Origin: Gigantopelta aegis
Lineage: Eukaryota > Mollusca > Gastropoda > Neomphalida > Peltospiridae
Reading direction: 5' to 3'
DNA: 64,000 nucleotides
Assembly: GCF_016097555.1 (NCBI RefSeq)
Contig: NC_054706.1
Span: 31,368,194 to 31,432,193 of the forward strand
Shown here: one piece after another, positions 12,863-27,312 of the stretch
Layout: each line of letters opens with the position of its first letter
Numbering within the stretch: the stretch's first letter is position 1
Position numbers and translations under genes: made by a program
The notes under the pieces: generated by a model
The model's database searches: none
Seen by the model: the letters and a program-made list of their open reading frames with translations, nothing else
What the model was told of the DNA's origin: nothing

Positions 12863-14395
12863 TTACCTTTCTCAAATAACGAGTAATATTGTTTTTTATT
12901 CCATTGCTCAGCGAATCGTTTCCGCACTGACGGAAATCCCCCAAGGTGATGTTTTCTGTGGCTTTGTTAATAGCTGCTGCCAGAATAGTCACGGCATCGA
13001 TAAAATCCACCACAATTCTCTGCCATGGAAATAAGAAACATATTTATAATTAAAGTCCTGGGCCCCATTCTACGAAGCGATCTTAGCACTAGGATCATTT
13101 CGTTTCATTTCAACTTATTTTCGTGCTTATATCCAATTAAGGTTCAAGCACGCTGTCCTGGGCACACACCTCAGCTATCTGGGCTGCCTGTCCAGGACAG
13201 TGGGTTAGTTGTTAGTTGGTTAGTGGTTAGTGAGAGAGAAGAGGGTGTAGTGGCCTTACACCTACCCAATTGTGCCCTTAAGAACTCTCTCTGGGTTGGA
13301 GCCGGTACCGGGCTTTGAACCCTGTACCTACCAGCCTGTAGTCCGATGGCTTAACCACTAAGCCACCAAGGCCGGTGCACTAAGATCACCTTAGTGTCAA
13401 GGTAGCTATGCACTTAAGGTGATCTTAGGGCTAAGATCACTTTGTGGAACGGGCCCAGATTGCTAATTACATACTGATTACTGGGTAAACGAAAACATAC
13501 AATTAACATGAATATCATTAAGTAGAACCGTTTCATAAGTTTTAAACAAATATGAAAATGGCACGGGTTAACGAGTCCGAGTTCATTTAGACTTTCAGTA
13601 CGGGGACATAATTGTATAACAGTCAGTTATGTCACGAATAAAGTCTTTGTAACAAAAATGATCTTACGATGTTTATGGAACACTTGTTTTGTAGTATGTA
13701 AAGGTTACGTAGAACATAAAATTATATATTTTATAAAGTGTTTATGAGATTTCGTTAATAGTAATAATGGAATAAATGTAATCAACGGTTTCCCGGAAGA
13801 ACGAAGTGGACAAATAAAAATATAGGTAGGCAGCCAGGCAGACAAGCAGACAGACAGAAAGACAAACAACATACAGGCGGAAACAAAGAAAGAAAGAAAA
13901 ACATGCAAAAAAGCAGACAGAAAGAAGGAAAAAAGAAAGAAAGGAAAGAAAGGAAGGAAGGAAGGAGGAAGGAAGGAACTAACTAACAAACAAACAAACA
14001 CAAAAACCAAAAACAAAGACAGAGAGAGAGACAGACAGACGGACAGACAGACAGACAGATAGATAGATAAGGTTTGTTTTGTTTAACGACACCACTAGAG
14101 CACATTGATTATATAATCATCGGCTATTGGATGTCAAACATTTGGTAATTTTGACATATAGTCTTAGAGAGGAAAACCGTTACATTTTGCAGCAAGGGAT
14201 CTTTTATATGCACCGTCCCACAGGCAGGACAACACATACCACGGCCTTTGATATACTAGTCGTGGTGTACTGGCTGGAACTAGAAACAGTCCAATGTGCC
14301 CACCAACGGGCATCGATCCCAATCAGACAGCGTATCAAGCGAGCGCTTTACCACTGGGCTATGTCCCGTCCCCAGATATAGATAGATAGAGATAG

Positions 14396-14456
<61 letters not shown>

Positions 14457-17400
14457 CATAGATAGATACATAGATAAATAGATAGATAGATAAATGGATG
14501 GTTGGATGGATGGATGAACGGACGGACGGACGGAGTGACGGACGGACAGATGGATGGATAGATAGCTAAAATTAATAAATACATAATAAAACTGTCAAAT
14601 GTAAAACTAGACGAAGAACAAATAAATAAAATAAAAGCTGAAAAGAAAAGGAAAAGATATTTTAAATAACAAAACGGAAAGAATGTCGGGACTGAAGGAA
14701 AGAAAAATAACACCATGTTTGATTTTCACCCGTTCAGTGGTGTTTATTTCTTCACACGTCTGGCCGCTCGTTTGACAGTTGTACCCCCCACCCGTCTGTT
14801 GGCACGAGGTGTTCGTTGCCCTCGTCAACACGACGATATTACTACGTTTCTTAGGAAGTGACGCAACGCTTGCCGAGGACATCCAATCAGTGGAAATAAC
14901 CCAGAAGAAGTGCTGAGTCAGCAAGTCCATTTTGATGGCCTAAAAACAAATAAAACATTAGTTTCAGTGGTTTGATTCCGAAGCGTAACGGAAACACTCG
15001 AGGTCTGTTGGAAGCTTGGTTCAAACTTTCCGATGGTTTGAATGAATGACGTACGTGCACCGACGATCTTCTGGCCAGTGAGATTCCACCAATTTTCGAA
15101 AGTTTTCACAATAAATATTTCTGAAAGTTGTAACACTGGTGTATGTACACGTACATGTTTTAGGAAGATAAATCTCCTACCCTGCCCAACCATTGTTCTT
15201 TAATCAAACTGAATTGTAATTAATACTCTAATATATACTACGAACACAGGTGTCAGTCAATGGCGAATCAAATATACATGTATCAAAGTAGTTGGATTTT
15301 CATTTCATTTCAACTAATTTTCGTGCCTATATCCAATTAAGGTTCAAGCACGCTGTCCTGGGCACACACCTCAGCTATCTGGGCTGTTTGTCCAGGACAG
15401 TGAGTTAATTGTTAGTTGGTTAGTGGTTAGTGAGATACAACAGGGTGTAGTGGCCTTACACCTACCCATTGAGCCCTTAAGAACTCACTCTGGGTTGGAG
15501 CCGGTACCGGGCTGCGAACCCTGTACCTACCAGCCTGTAGTCCGATGGCTTAACCACTGCGCCACCGAGGCCGGTAAGTAGTTGGAGATGAATTTTTTTT
15601 TTATTATTTTTTTTTTTTTTTTTTTAGAAATGGGCGGAATAACTATGATAGTAAGCGCACGTACAACCATTAGACCGTGGGCCCACTATAACCCCCTTGC
15701 CCCCCCCCCCACCCCCGGGATTTTTCAAGATGAGTATATCTTTGAAGCCTATCCATAGACATATTCAAATCAGCTTGTCTGCAGGCAATCTGTTGGTGGG
15801 TGTGCCTGTAGGGCACGTTTGAGTGTAGGCCCCCTATTTATTTTTAACAGGGCAAATTTCTGATCATGGTGAATGTTCCACATAATTTTTAGAAATATTT
15901 GAAAATAATTTTGGACTATATCACTGCTTTTACTTTAAAGCTGGGTTACTGGTGAATGTATTCCACCAAAAAACAATACATGTTTGGCATCTGACTAAGT
16001 ATAGTGAGTCAATGAATTTGAAATGTTCTGAGTATTACAAACATAGTATATGAAAAAACTGCATGGCAATGTTGAAGTGTTTTTTGTTTGTTTTTGTTTT
16101 GTTTGTTTTTTTGTTTTGTTTTTTTTTTTTTGGGGGGGGGGGGGGGTAAGTTAACATGCATACATATTTTGAACAGGTTTAAGACCAAATTATGAATGCT
16201 ATTCATGCTAAATTATACGTTCATAACTACAAACCACAAAGCAATGCAATATACCTGTATGTGGTATGGATATAGTACCGGGGGGTATACTCACCAGCAA
16301 AAGTTACACAGTTTCCGATATACGTAATTCTCTATGTACATGTATATATATACATACCGTACCTAAAACATTGTGATCCTTTTATTATTGTATTGTATTT
16401 AATATCTGAAGACAGCATTACTTAAATATGGTGCAGTACATGCTGTCTAAACCATTTACATGGATATTGTGAATATTTTTATATTACACACAAGTCTTAC
16501 AAACATAAAAAGTGAATTTACATACCATTCTAGGCAAGTCTGCATTACATATATAATTTATCTATCTCACAACAGTTCATCTTACAATAGCTAGTTTTTT
16601 TGTTGCTTTTTGTAATATTTTAGAATTGCAGTTCTATTTATATTATGCTTGACTTATGTTTTGGTGTATATAATTGATATCTACATAGAATATTGTCATC
16701 AGGCAAATATCTAGCACTATAAAAATGTAACTTTCATTCCCAATTCTCAATCATTTTATGTGACCCAAATATGATATATGTGAAGTTTACAATTTTCTAT
16801 TTCTACATCTTTTCTTTTATTCTATAAAGTAGATGTTAATAACAATTACAAAACAATATAATATGAGGTATGAATAATTATATACTTCTCAAAATAAGTT
16901 ACTAGTAAGCAATGTATTAATTTCTATGTACTAGTATACACATACTTAGGATTGCCTGAAGCTTTTATTATTAAAAAAGCAAATTGACCTGGCTTTTTTC
17001 TATAACATATTGAGGCTTCATTATTCAAATGTGGTTCAGTATATGGAGTTTATATATAATGTTCACAAATTTATGAAGTTGTCCCTCTGTTCTTAGTACC
17101 AGCCAATTATAAGTACCTTTCCTCGGCATGTGTGTTAAAACATTTACAATTCATCTATCTCACAGAAGCTTGTACTATTATCTCATGTGAAAGGGGTTCT
17201 TCCAAGCCACACTTGATCAAGGAATCCCTACAAAGGTCTTAAGAGACTGGAAGACCTTTTAAATGAAAAAAGAAAACTCTGCCCTCAGCTTCTTGGGAAG
17301 AGGGTTCTATTTGTGAGACAAAGTACATGTTTCAAACGTAAACCATGTCTGAGGGTGTTGTAAAGTACACAAGAAGATGCAAAAACAAAGATTATACTTC

Positions 17401-20400
17401 AATGTCTGTACATTGCTGCCAGTTCACCATCCCAGATACGAATTTTTTTATACACTCAACTTGGCAACAAGAGGCATCTTATAGTTGTGCACAGCATCAT
17501 TAAGAATGCAGGGAAGACACCAACTAGCAATTCCAGCTGTGCTTGCCATTACTGGCTATGATACCAACAGTGCTTTTATGCAGAATGGAAAACTGGAGGT
17601 TTTGAATATTCTCAAGCAACACCAAGACTTCCTTGAAATGTTGTTAGCTCATGGAAGTTCAGCAAAAATTGATGTTCATATATTTAAGAAGCAGATCATT
17701 TCATATACCTTCTCTATGAGAGTGCAGGTGCGAATAACATACAAAAACATCACGACTTCTGGAAATGTTTGTTGCCAAACCAAGGATGATAATATTGAAC
17801 TACAGTAGAGTGTAAATCAGCCTTCTCCACTCTACATGTATGTATTCACTGAGAATGCTCTGACAATGCACATAAAGAGAACAAATTGCCAAGTTGTCAT
17901 TTGGTATCAGTCATGCCAGGCAGTCCAGGCTATTCCTCAACCAAATTGTCATATGGCTGAGAAATTTTAGAAGGAACACTAGAGATGAAATAGTGATATT
18001 ATACTATGAGCGCTGATGGACATACTGATGGAGGAACCAGAGCAGAGCCTAGAGAAGGAGAATACCAGAAATTGTGAACATATATTTTAATTGCATGAAA
18101 ATGCAAAGGAATATGAAAGGAAGTCAAAACTTTCCTAGACAATATTTGATGTAGAAACTAATTATATACACCTGAGCATAAGTTAAGCACAATGTAAATA
18201 TAAAGGCAAATCTAACAATATTACAAACACAGACTAGTATAAGATGAGCTTTTGTGAGATAGATGACTTGTACATGTAATGCAAAAGAAATTATGGTAGG
18301 TACACAAAACTGATGCTTTAAATTTTTAACACTGGTGTTTAGTAAAGAGGGACATATTCATAATATTGATGCACATACATGTTTACTCAACAAAATTAAT
18401 TAAGGGCTAGTAAACTTTCTTATATTATAATATAATTCTTTGTTACTGTCATATTATTTTAGCATGTGTTGGTCATATATATGGCTTCTGTACATTGTTT
18501 CAGTAAACCTTTACTGGTTATACACGCAAATTACACTGGGTATTTCACATACTTATGAAAAATATTGAAATGAGCATTAGGCAAGTATTTGTTACACATT
18601 TGTTCAGAATGTTTTTTGTTATTGTGTTCCCTCCAAATTGTTATTTAAGTCATTAAGTTTAAGAACATGCCACAATGCTGACAACTTTCAACGGAAGAAG
18701 TTGTATTTTCCCCCATATTTAAAGGAAAATGCTAAAATATCTATTGGACCTTAATTAATTTTGTTGAGTATAGTATAGGCAGATATACTGAACCATATTT
18801 GAATAATGCTGCCTCAATATATTAAATACAGTGCAAAATATGTGTAAATATAGAAAATAATGCATTTCAGGCATTGCTTAACTTTTGCCGATGCGTATAT
18901 CATTATTCATACCACATATTGCATTGTTATTTAGTTTGTTACTATTAACATCTAGTATAGGATGAATATCATTCATTTTGGCCTTATATCTGTTAAAAAT
19001 TATATGGATGACAACTTTATCACTATATTTAATTTTTCAATATAGTTATTTTGGGACACAAAATGTGCAACGGTACCCCATTCAAATGGAATGAATGAAT
19101 GAATGAATGTTTAACGACACCCCAGCACCCATTCAAATGGCGATATTGTTTTAATCCACCAACATTTTTGCTGCAGACAAGCAGATATTAAATTCATATA
19201 TAATGAGGTATCTAAAAATACTTGTCTCCAAAAATCCCGGGGGGGGGGGGGGGGGGGGGGGTTTCGGTATCTGGCCCATGGACTACATCATCAAAGCTTT
19301 AATTGAACACAATAACTTTTACAGGCTTGGAATTCACTCTATAGACTTCATAGACAGTATACATGGCAGGTCCATATAAGTACAAATTCAGGTTTAATGA
19401 ACTTCGACTAGCGCTGTACTTAGACTAAGTGCATGAAACAATGGAGCATATGCCACATAAAAACAAACAATACAAACCAAGTTCTTCGCAAACTAAATAA
19501 AAAGTGAAAGTCTTATCTAAAAGGCACTTATGGTACATTTCGGAACAGGTTGAGAAGGGAAAAAAGCCTGTCTGCCTGCTGGTTACGGATGTGTTGACAC
19601 TACAGAGCAATTCAACAAATTTGAAAGCTTTCACATCACAGTATCAGAGGCGACAGTTATAATTTTATTATATTTATTAATTTTTTTTTTTTTATTTTTT
19701 TTTACGATCACCCTCCAAACCTCCCCCAAAGTTCCACTGACATTGGGGCCCCCCTAAATCGATTTTCTGAATGCGCCACTGAGTATATTGATTTATAGCC
19801 TACCTCATCAACCAACATCTGTAGAGTGTTGTCTCTGACGACTATGAGGACGTTTCTAAACTGCGAGTCTTTCAAACGCTTCAGGTTCTTCACAACGTCC
19901 TGCAAGTGACCGGATTCCCCTTCACGAATCTGCATAGATATGCTCCCAATGTAAACCAGAGACAGTTTCTGAACAAGGTCCATGTGTTGCCAGCCTTCTG
20001 CAAGAAAACAAATTAATTTTAAAAGAAAGCACGAATTCTGGTTATAGGAGGAAGGAAGGGAATGAAGGACATGTTTTATTTAAGGACACAATCAACACAT
20101 TTTATTTTTTGTTAATATATGGCGTCAGATATATGGTTAAGGACCACACATATATTGAGAGAGGAAACCCACCGTCACCCCTTCATGGGCTACTCTTTTC
20201 GATTAGCAGCAAGGGATATTTTATATACACTATTCCACAGACAGGATAGCACATGTCATGGCCTTTGATATACCAGTCATGGTGCACTGGCTGGAGCGAG
20301 AATCTGGTTATAGAGGCAAGCTTTATAGACCCCGCAATGTAGTGTCCATCGTTACACTAGCGGGCGTTACATAGCTGTAGTTCGGTTTTAGAGGGTGTTT

Positions 20401-22962
20401 CGCCATTCCAAGTTTACAGTCTCTCGTGTCACTATATTATAACTTTATCTAGATGTGTTACAGGTTTGCAGATTAACCAAACTTAGTATCCATTTTCAAA
20501 GGTTAAAACTAGGATCGACGACTTTAAACAAGAACTCTGCGGAATCGAATGTCTCGCCTACCAGTAACTATTACTATGTCGCTGACAGTTGCATCCATAT
20601 GATGTTCATCTTATTGTTTGTTCAGTAACACAAACTCAGACTTATATTATATTTACCTCTTCCCCCATATAGTGTTTTGTAATGCTAACACCCTCCTCTA
20701 AACGTACGTAATGGTTTTACCAACCCACCCGCTTCCATTGTCACTAAAGGCTTATATTGACTGGATGTGGCGCGTGGGTGCAATCTGGTTAAAACAATTC
20801 GAAATACATTAGTTTTAATGTGAGCGTCTAGACAGGATGCGTGCGATGCACGCGTCTGCAAAACGCATGCGGCCAGCCGCAATGAAATAAATATATATGA
20901 TGTATATTCGGAAAACGCAAGCCTCTGACGTATCAGACGCATCAGACGCAACAGTCGGACCGCACGAACGCACCGCATTGAATCTATGTGAGCTGTGACG
21001 CATAATTTGACCAATAATTGGTTATTGTTTATAAAAAATAAAAAAATAAAAAAATAAAATAAAAAAAACCACAAGAAGATATTTTAATCCCATTTGTATA
21101 CGTGTGCTATTTCTCACGTCCCAAATAAGAGTTCCAAACAAGGGTCCTAATTCACATAGCTCCCTTAGACTCTCTTAGGCAACATCGCATCGACCTTGTA
21201 AGTATACTGAGAGAAATAATAACGCAATGGGTATTTCGCTGATATTTACTCATAGAAATATTATGTTATTTATTTTAAGCATGCAGACAAAAGAGATATT
21301 GGTAACAACTGTAACTGAAAGAAGATATTGTTAAAATTAGGAATTTTTTAAAAATAAAATGTGGGGTTTTTTGTGGGTGTTTTTGTTGTGGGGTTTGTTT
21401 GTTTTTTGGAGGGGGGGGGGGGGGGGGGGGCAATAACACGTAACTTTTTTAACATTACTTACCGTGGAATATTAAGAAAAATACAGAAAACACCCCAAAA
21501 AAGATTGCTTTGATAGGGAGATGAGAGCAGGCAATGCACATGCAAATATATTTTCATATTCAATCCAATTCAATTCATTTATTTTCCGTATGCCTTAAGA
21601 TACACAAGAACAAAATAATACACATTTAAATCAGAAACAGAAACAATATATGTATAGTATACATTTTGATGAGTTATTAAGTACAGCAGCAGTGTTTTGT
21701 ATAAAGTTGCCTTGAAGACGTTGTTTAAATTGATATAGGAAAGCATTTTCATTGGTAACATACTGAGCTTCCCATACATAGGAAAAACCATTTTCACATA
21801 GTAAAACCATTTTCACATATACAATGATGTGTTATGCTTTTAGCTGAAACCTCATTTTATTCAAAACAAATGCTGATTTAAGCAACATTCTCTTTCACTT
21901 ATAGTTGTTACCAACATGTCATTTGTCCGCATGCTTAATATATACTCACGGAATAAAGTTCCTGTGCATCATTAAAATTTCAGTGAGACATATTTAAAAA
22001 AAAAAAAAAATATTGTGTTTTACGTCTAAGATCTGTTAAAAGGACAGTGATGCTCTCCTGTCTTCTGCACCTGAAGTGTGGTCTACACAATGCTTGGTGC
22101 GCCGTCGTTGACGATGTAACAGAACAACGTATTGGTGTACGGCCATGGTCGTACTTTGTGAGCACAAATCGCTCTTGTTTTCAGTGGAGGTGTTCATCTA
22201 TGTTCGGTTACGGATACGAATACGGTGTCCGGATATGGACACGTTTTTTTCGATCATTCCATGTAGCGACTGAAATCGATTTTGCACGACGGAAGTTAAC
22301 AAAAATAGCTTTCCGTGCCAGTTTCGTTTTGAAAGACCTGTTGCCGTGTGTGTATTGGATTTATAACCCTACAAATGTGAACACTGTGATTCGTCTTTGG
22401 GTTTCTTATTCTTATTCTCCTCCTCCTCTTCCTCCTTCTTCTTCCAATAAATTATCTAAACAATTAATCAATTAAACGGGTCTTGATGAATTAATAAAAA
22501 TCAGATATTTACAGATACAATGTGTTTTGAAAGCATTGTTGTGATTACAAAAAAAAAAAAAAAAAAACAAAAAAAAAACTACCCACACCCATCTTATCAT
22601 AAAAGTTAAAAGTAAAATTTATATATACCCGGCTAATTTTGTAAATTATTTTTACAATATTTGTAATTCGAAGGCATCTGTGAAAGTTGCAAGGATGTCT
22701 TCGTAGCACCAATATTTTAGGAACTTTTCTCTTCTGTGCAGCAGAAGATTTAGTTTCTAGACAATTTTTTACAAGATATTTTAAAAGTGCCATTTCATTA
22801 CATGGCTTATTTTCGTATAACATTTTACTTGAGGTCTAAATCGTTTTAATTAGTTTACTCCAGAGAAACATTTCCGAGTTCGACGCATTATTGCCAACTT
22901 TATGAGATATAGCAGGCCCGTACGCAGAAATTTATATGGGGGGTGCGTAATTGAGTTGCTAG

Positions 22963-22994
<32 letters not shown>

Positions 22995-25900
22995 ACCCCC
23001 CGAATTTTTTAAAATCTAGAATGCAGGAGATGCATTTTCCTGCATTCTGGGAAGTAAATTTGTCACATCGTCGGACTATTTAAAAAAAAATTACACATCC
23101 ACGGACGGACCTCGGCAAATTATGGGGGGGGGGTGCGTACGCACCTCTCGCATCCCCCCCCCCCCCCCCCGAGTACGGGCCTGTATAGGCATACGAAAAA
23201 AAAAAGTAATTCTGAACGCATTTAATCTAAAATCAGACCCAGATTTTTTCTACATCGCTAATACATAACTTTGTTTTCCTGCAATGAGAAGGTGGGAGGA
23301 GGGGGGGGAAAGCATGCAACTAGTAATTGAAAAAAAAAAAAAAAAAAATCTTTTCTTTTTGTTTCCTGTACCAGAACGAGTATAATTCTTCTGGTACTTC
23401 AAAAAGTTGCGAAATCTATCCGTAAAGTAGGACAAAATCATTAAGTTTAAGTATAAAGTTTACAACAAATGATGTAAAGTATCCACTAGTTATACACGGA
23501 ATTTAAAGAAATAAAATACTTATCGAAATTTGCATTTCGTCATCAATAACGTATAAATGTAATATTGATATGTTGGTTTCTTCTTCTTATTGCAGTAGTT
23601 TTTAGAGAAAGAACAATGATGTACATTTAATGTGACTACAAAGTTTATAAAAGAGTTGCGAATTTTAATTAAAACTGTGTCATGAAAGTATTCTAAAACT
23701 ACCCTCGAAGTATGTATAATCCGTCCCATCATCCTATAAACATTGTTTTTTTTTTTTTTTTGTGGGGGGGGGGGGGAATAATTTCAGTTTGATATGACGT
23801 AAGAAGAAAAGTAAAAGTCTTTTGGAAATAACAAAAAAAAAACAATCGTGTGCAACTTAGAAAACAATCTGCTCAGAATTAAATATCTTGTAATCAATTA
23901 CAAAGTGTGAACAAAAAAAGCGTTCCCTGTGAGACGGTGCCACGGACATATAGGGCCTAAGTAAATTTTGTTGTCTAACCGATATTTAAAGAACCTATAC
24001 TATACTGTCCTAAAGACCAGTGACTGGAATCTCTTGAAAAACGTGACATTACACTCAAGCTGATTGATTTTTATGATGAAAACTGAAAACTGTTTGCGTT
24101 TCATGATAAACATTGACAGGGCCGTCGCTAGCATGGGGGCAAGGGGGGCAGTTGTCCTCCCCCCCCCCCCCGAAAAAGCATTATAGAAACTTAAAGAAAA
24201 GGAGTTTTAGACTATTAACCACTCAGTTCCTCTCCCCCCCCCCCCCCCAAACAAAAAATCCTCGCTACGGCCCTGATTGAAATAAAAACAACTAAGCTTG
24301 AGGCCATCGGTTGTTTGCAATCCAGCTTTCATAGTGACGTCATACACTTACGCTTAATTGTGATATCACGTCATATAGCGTGTACTCTGGAAAAAAGTGT
24401 ATTTTCTGCAATATTTGTACAGTTTTATTCAAATTCACGAACTGTATATAAACTGCTTATTACATTAAATATACATATGTTTGCTCTTTCCAAATACGAC
24501 TGTGTTGGAAGGAGAAGACAATATAGAATTTTTATGTTATATAATTTACGATGAGATGCAAATGTTGAAATGTATTTATTTTCTTTTACAATACTTTATA
24601 AGAAGGATAAGTAAGATTAATTTTAGCTATTATCCATTACAAATATACATGATCCACATATTAGATTGTAATCATGACAATTTTTCGAGTACCAGAAGAA
24701 TTATACTCATTCTGGTACAATAAATAAAAACAAAAGAAAGAAGAAAAAAATAAAAATAAAGATGAAAACAAAGAGAGCTGTCTGAAAACTTGAAATTAGT
24801 GATGTTCCAATAATCGATTATTATATTAAATATCGAAATATTATTGGTATTGGCTCTCGATCTCGATGTGATGATCGATCATAGAAATCAATAATCGATT
24901 GTGGGAAAATGTTAAAGAACAGCCCGTAACCTACCTTTCCTCTATTTGCACACTGTACGCGAGCGATTGTTGGCGCGAATTTCGCGTTGACGTTAGCCAC
25001 AAGTACAAGCACACTGCTCCCGAAAAAATATATATATATTCGTGCGAATTTTCAGTTGTCAGTGACAATACTCGCCGTTTCGTGAAGCAGTTTCTGCTGA
25101 ACAAAGAAAGAAAGAAATGTGTTATTTAACGACGTACTCAACACATTTTATTTACGGTTATAATTATGGCGTCAGACATATGGTTAAGGACCACACAGAT
25201 TTTGAGAGGAAACCCGCTGTCGCCACTTCATGGGCTACTCTTTCCGATTAGCAGCAAGGGATTTTTTATTTTCACTTCCCACAGGCAGGATAGCACAAAC
25301 CATGGTCTTTGTTGAACCAGTTATGGATCACTGGTCGGTGCAAGTGGTTTACACCTACTCATTGAGCCTTGCGGAGCACTCACTCAGGGTTTGGAGTCGG
25401 TATCTGGATTAAAAATCCCATGTCTCGACTGGGATCCGAACCCAGTACCTACCAGCCTGTAGACCGATGGCCTGCCACGACGCCACCGAGGCCGGTCTAC
25501 TGAACAACGATTAGCAATAAATTTGAGGTATTGTATGCATTTATTAGTTTCATAAATAGTAAAAATAGACAATAACTTAAAATTGTCTATCCCCATGTTG
25601 TAAAAGAAAGAAAGAACTGTTTTATTTAACGCAAGGGGTCTTTTATATGCACCATCCCATAGACAGGATAGTACATACCACGGTCTTTGTTACACCAGTT
25701 GTGGAGTTGTAGTTGCAGCTGCTTTTATCATAAAGCATTGGATGTTCTTGGATGGCTATTATCAGTTCTTCCTTTTTATTTTCTTTGGTTGACGGTGCCA
25801 TTTTTTTAAACCACGTGCTTCTTGACCGGAAACAGGAAATGAAGTTGCAGGCGAATTGTCAACGCGTACGAAAAAAATAGGATTGATTCTATTTTTAAAA

Positions 25901-26994
25901 TTCGCTCGCCTAAGTATTCGCTTGCTCTCCATTCGTACGCGTGCAATGTGCATTCACAGTATAGTTTGTGTTTGTTTTATATTTTTCACTCGCTCGCCTA
26001 TCTAATTCGCTCGCGAATTCGCGTATAGTGTGTAAAGGCCTTAACACCAATTTCATTTTAAGAAGGTGATTTTTTTACCGAAAGTGTGTATATTATACAC
26101 ATTAAAATGACAGACTTTAGCTTTTAAAAACTACAACGTATTTTTCACTATTAAAGCCGTGGGGGGTGGGGTGGGGGGGGGAGCTTAATTTTAATTAGAA
26201 GGACTTACATTTTATTATTTAGTGGTTTTTTTGTAATATCCTAAAATGCATTTTTCATAATTCTAAAAAGGCACGTTCGTCTGAGAAGTAATGGAAGCTT
26301 CTATCTGTGATAACCTTATCAAAATGTGTTACAGGTTTGAATATTAAAGGCATATTGACATAGACCACTGACCTATTTAATGGTCTAACAAAGTATTACC
26401 TGAACAACAATAATTTGATTTGTCCCTAAATGTACTTTATTCAACCATCTTCATGACCACCATACTCCATTTATTAATGACATTTTGTAAACATAATTGA
26501 ATTATGGCAATGGTCCATAAATTCAAAAACTAAAATTGCCGAGAGGGATTACATGGATTTCACTCCATGGTTCAGTTAAGGTGATGCGATAGCTACATTT
26601 GGTTTCCAATAATTAGTGTAATTTTTATTTATTATCGATTTTTAGAGAAATAAGGTCCTTAAATCTGTGACAGTATGCATTTAACTAACCTTCATGTCAA
26701 TTTTCAAGGGCTGAAACTAATGGACATGGGTATTTTCCAAAACAGCTTGGAAATAAGACACAGACAGCAACTAGAGGCGGGACGTAGCTCAGTGGTAAAG
26801 CGTTCGCTTGATGCGCGGTCTGTCTGAGATCGATCCCCGTCGGTGGACCCACTGGGCTATTTCTCGTTCCAGCCAGTGCACCACGACTGGTATATCAAAG
26901 ACCGTGGTATGTACTACCCTATCTGTGGGATGGTGCATATAAAAGAACCCTTGCTGCTAATCGAAAAGAGTAGCCCATGAACTGGCAACAGCGG

Positions 26995-27045
<51 letters not shown>

Positions 27046-27265
27046 GTGGACCTTAACCATATGTCTGACGCCATATAACCATAAATAAAACATGTGTTGA
27101 GTGCGTCGTTAAATAAAACATTTTTTTCTTTCACAAAGCAACTAAATGTTCTACCTTTTTTTTTTTCGAACAATACTCCTGCCTGTAATCTCTTGCCAGG
27201 CCCATTCCCCGTTAAGCAGGGGCGTAGGCTGGGGGGGGGGGGGACGGATCGGTGGTTCGGACGAA

Positions 27266-27312
<47 letters not shown>

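Larger units (their letters stand above)
15672..19285 (+). mobile_element. 3.6-kb inverted-repeat DNA transposon, decayed
   Basis: Left and right ends pair over at least 150 bp: CCCCCGGGATTTTT and CAGCTTGTCTGCAGGCAA at 15713-15792 match the reverse complement of 19150-19243 (TGCTGCAGACAAGCAG, AAAAATCCCGG). Outer ends are GACCGTGGGCC and GGCCCATGGAC. Internal arms also pair (16200-16250 with 18880-18930). The only coding trace is at 17440-17810. No target duplication identified. Confidence 0.7.
24933..26041. mobile_element. Possible inverted-repeat element with nested SINEs
   Basis: Left end CACACTGTACGCGAGCG resembles the reverse complement of the right end CGCGTATAGTGTGTAAAGG. Similar GCGAATTCGCGAGCG sequence lies inside. 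SINEs at 25116 and 25611 sit within it. Weak evidence; may be two separate elements. Confidence 0.35.

Noticed and set aside
26774-26850. Possible tRNA gene (box A- and box B-like sequences)
   Set aside because: It is the head of a dispersed SINE with body, tail and target duplication; the cloverleaf is not complete.
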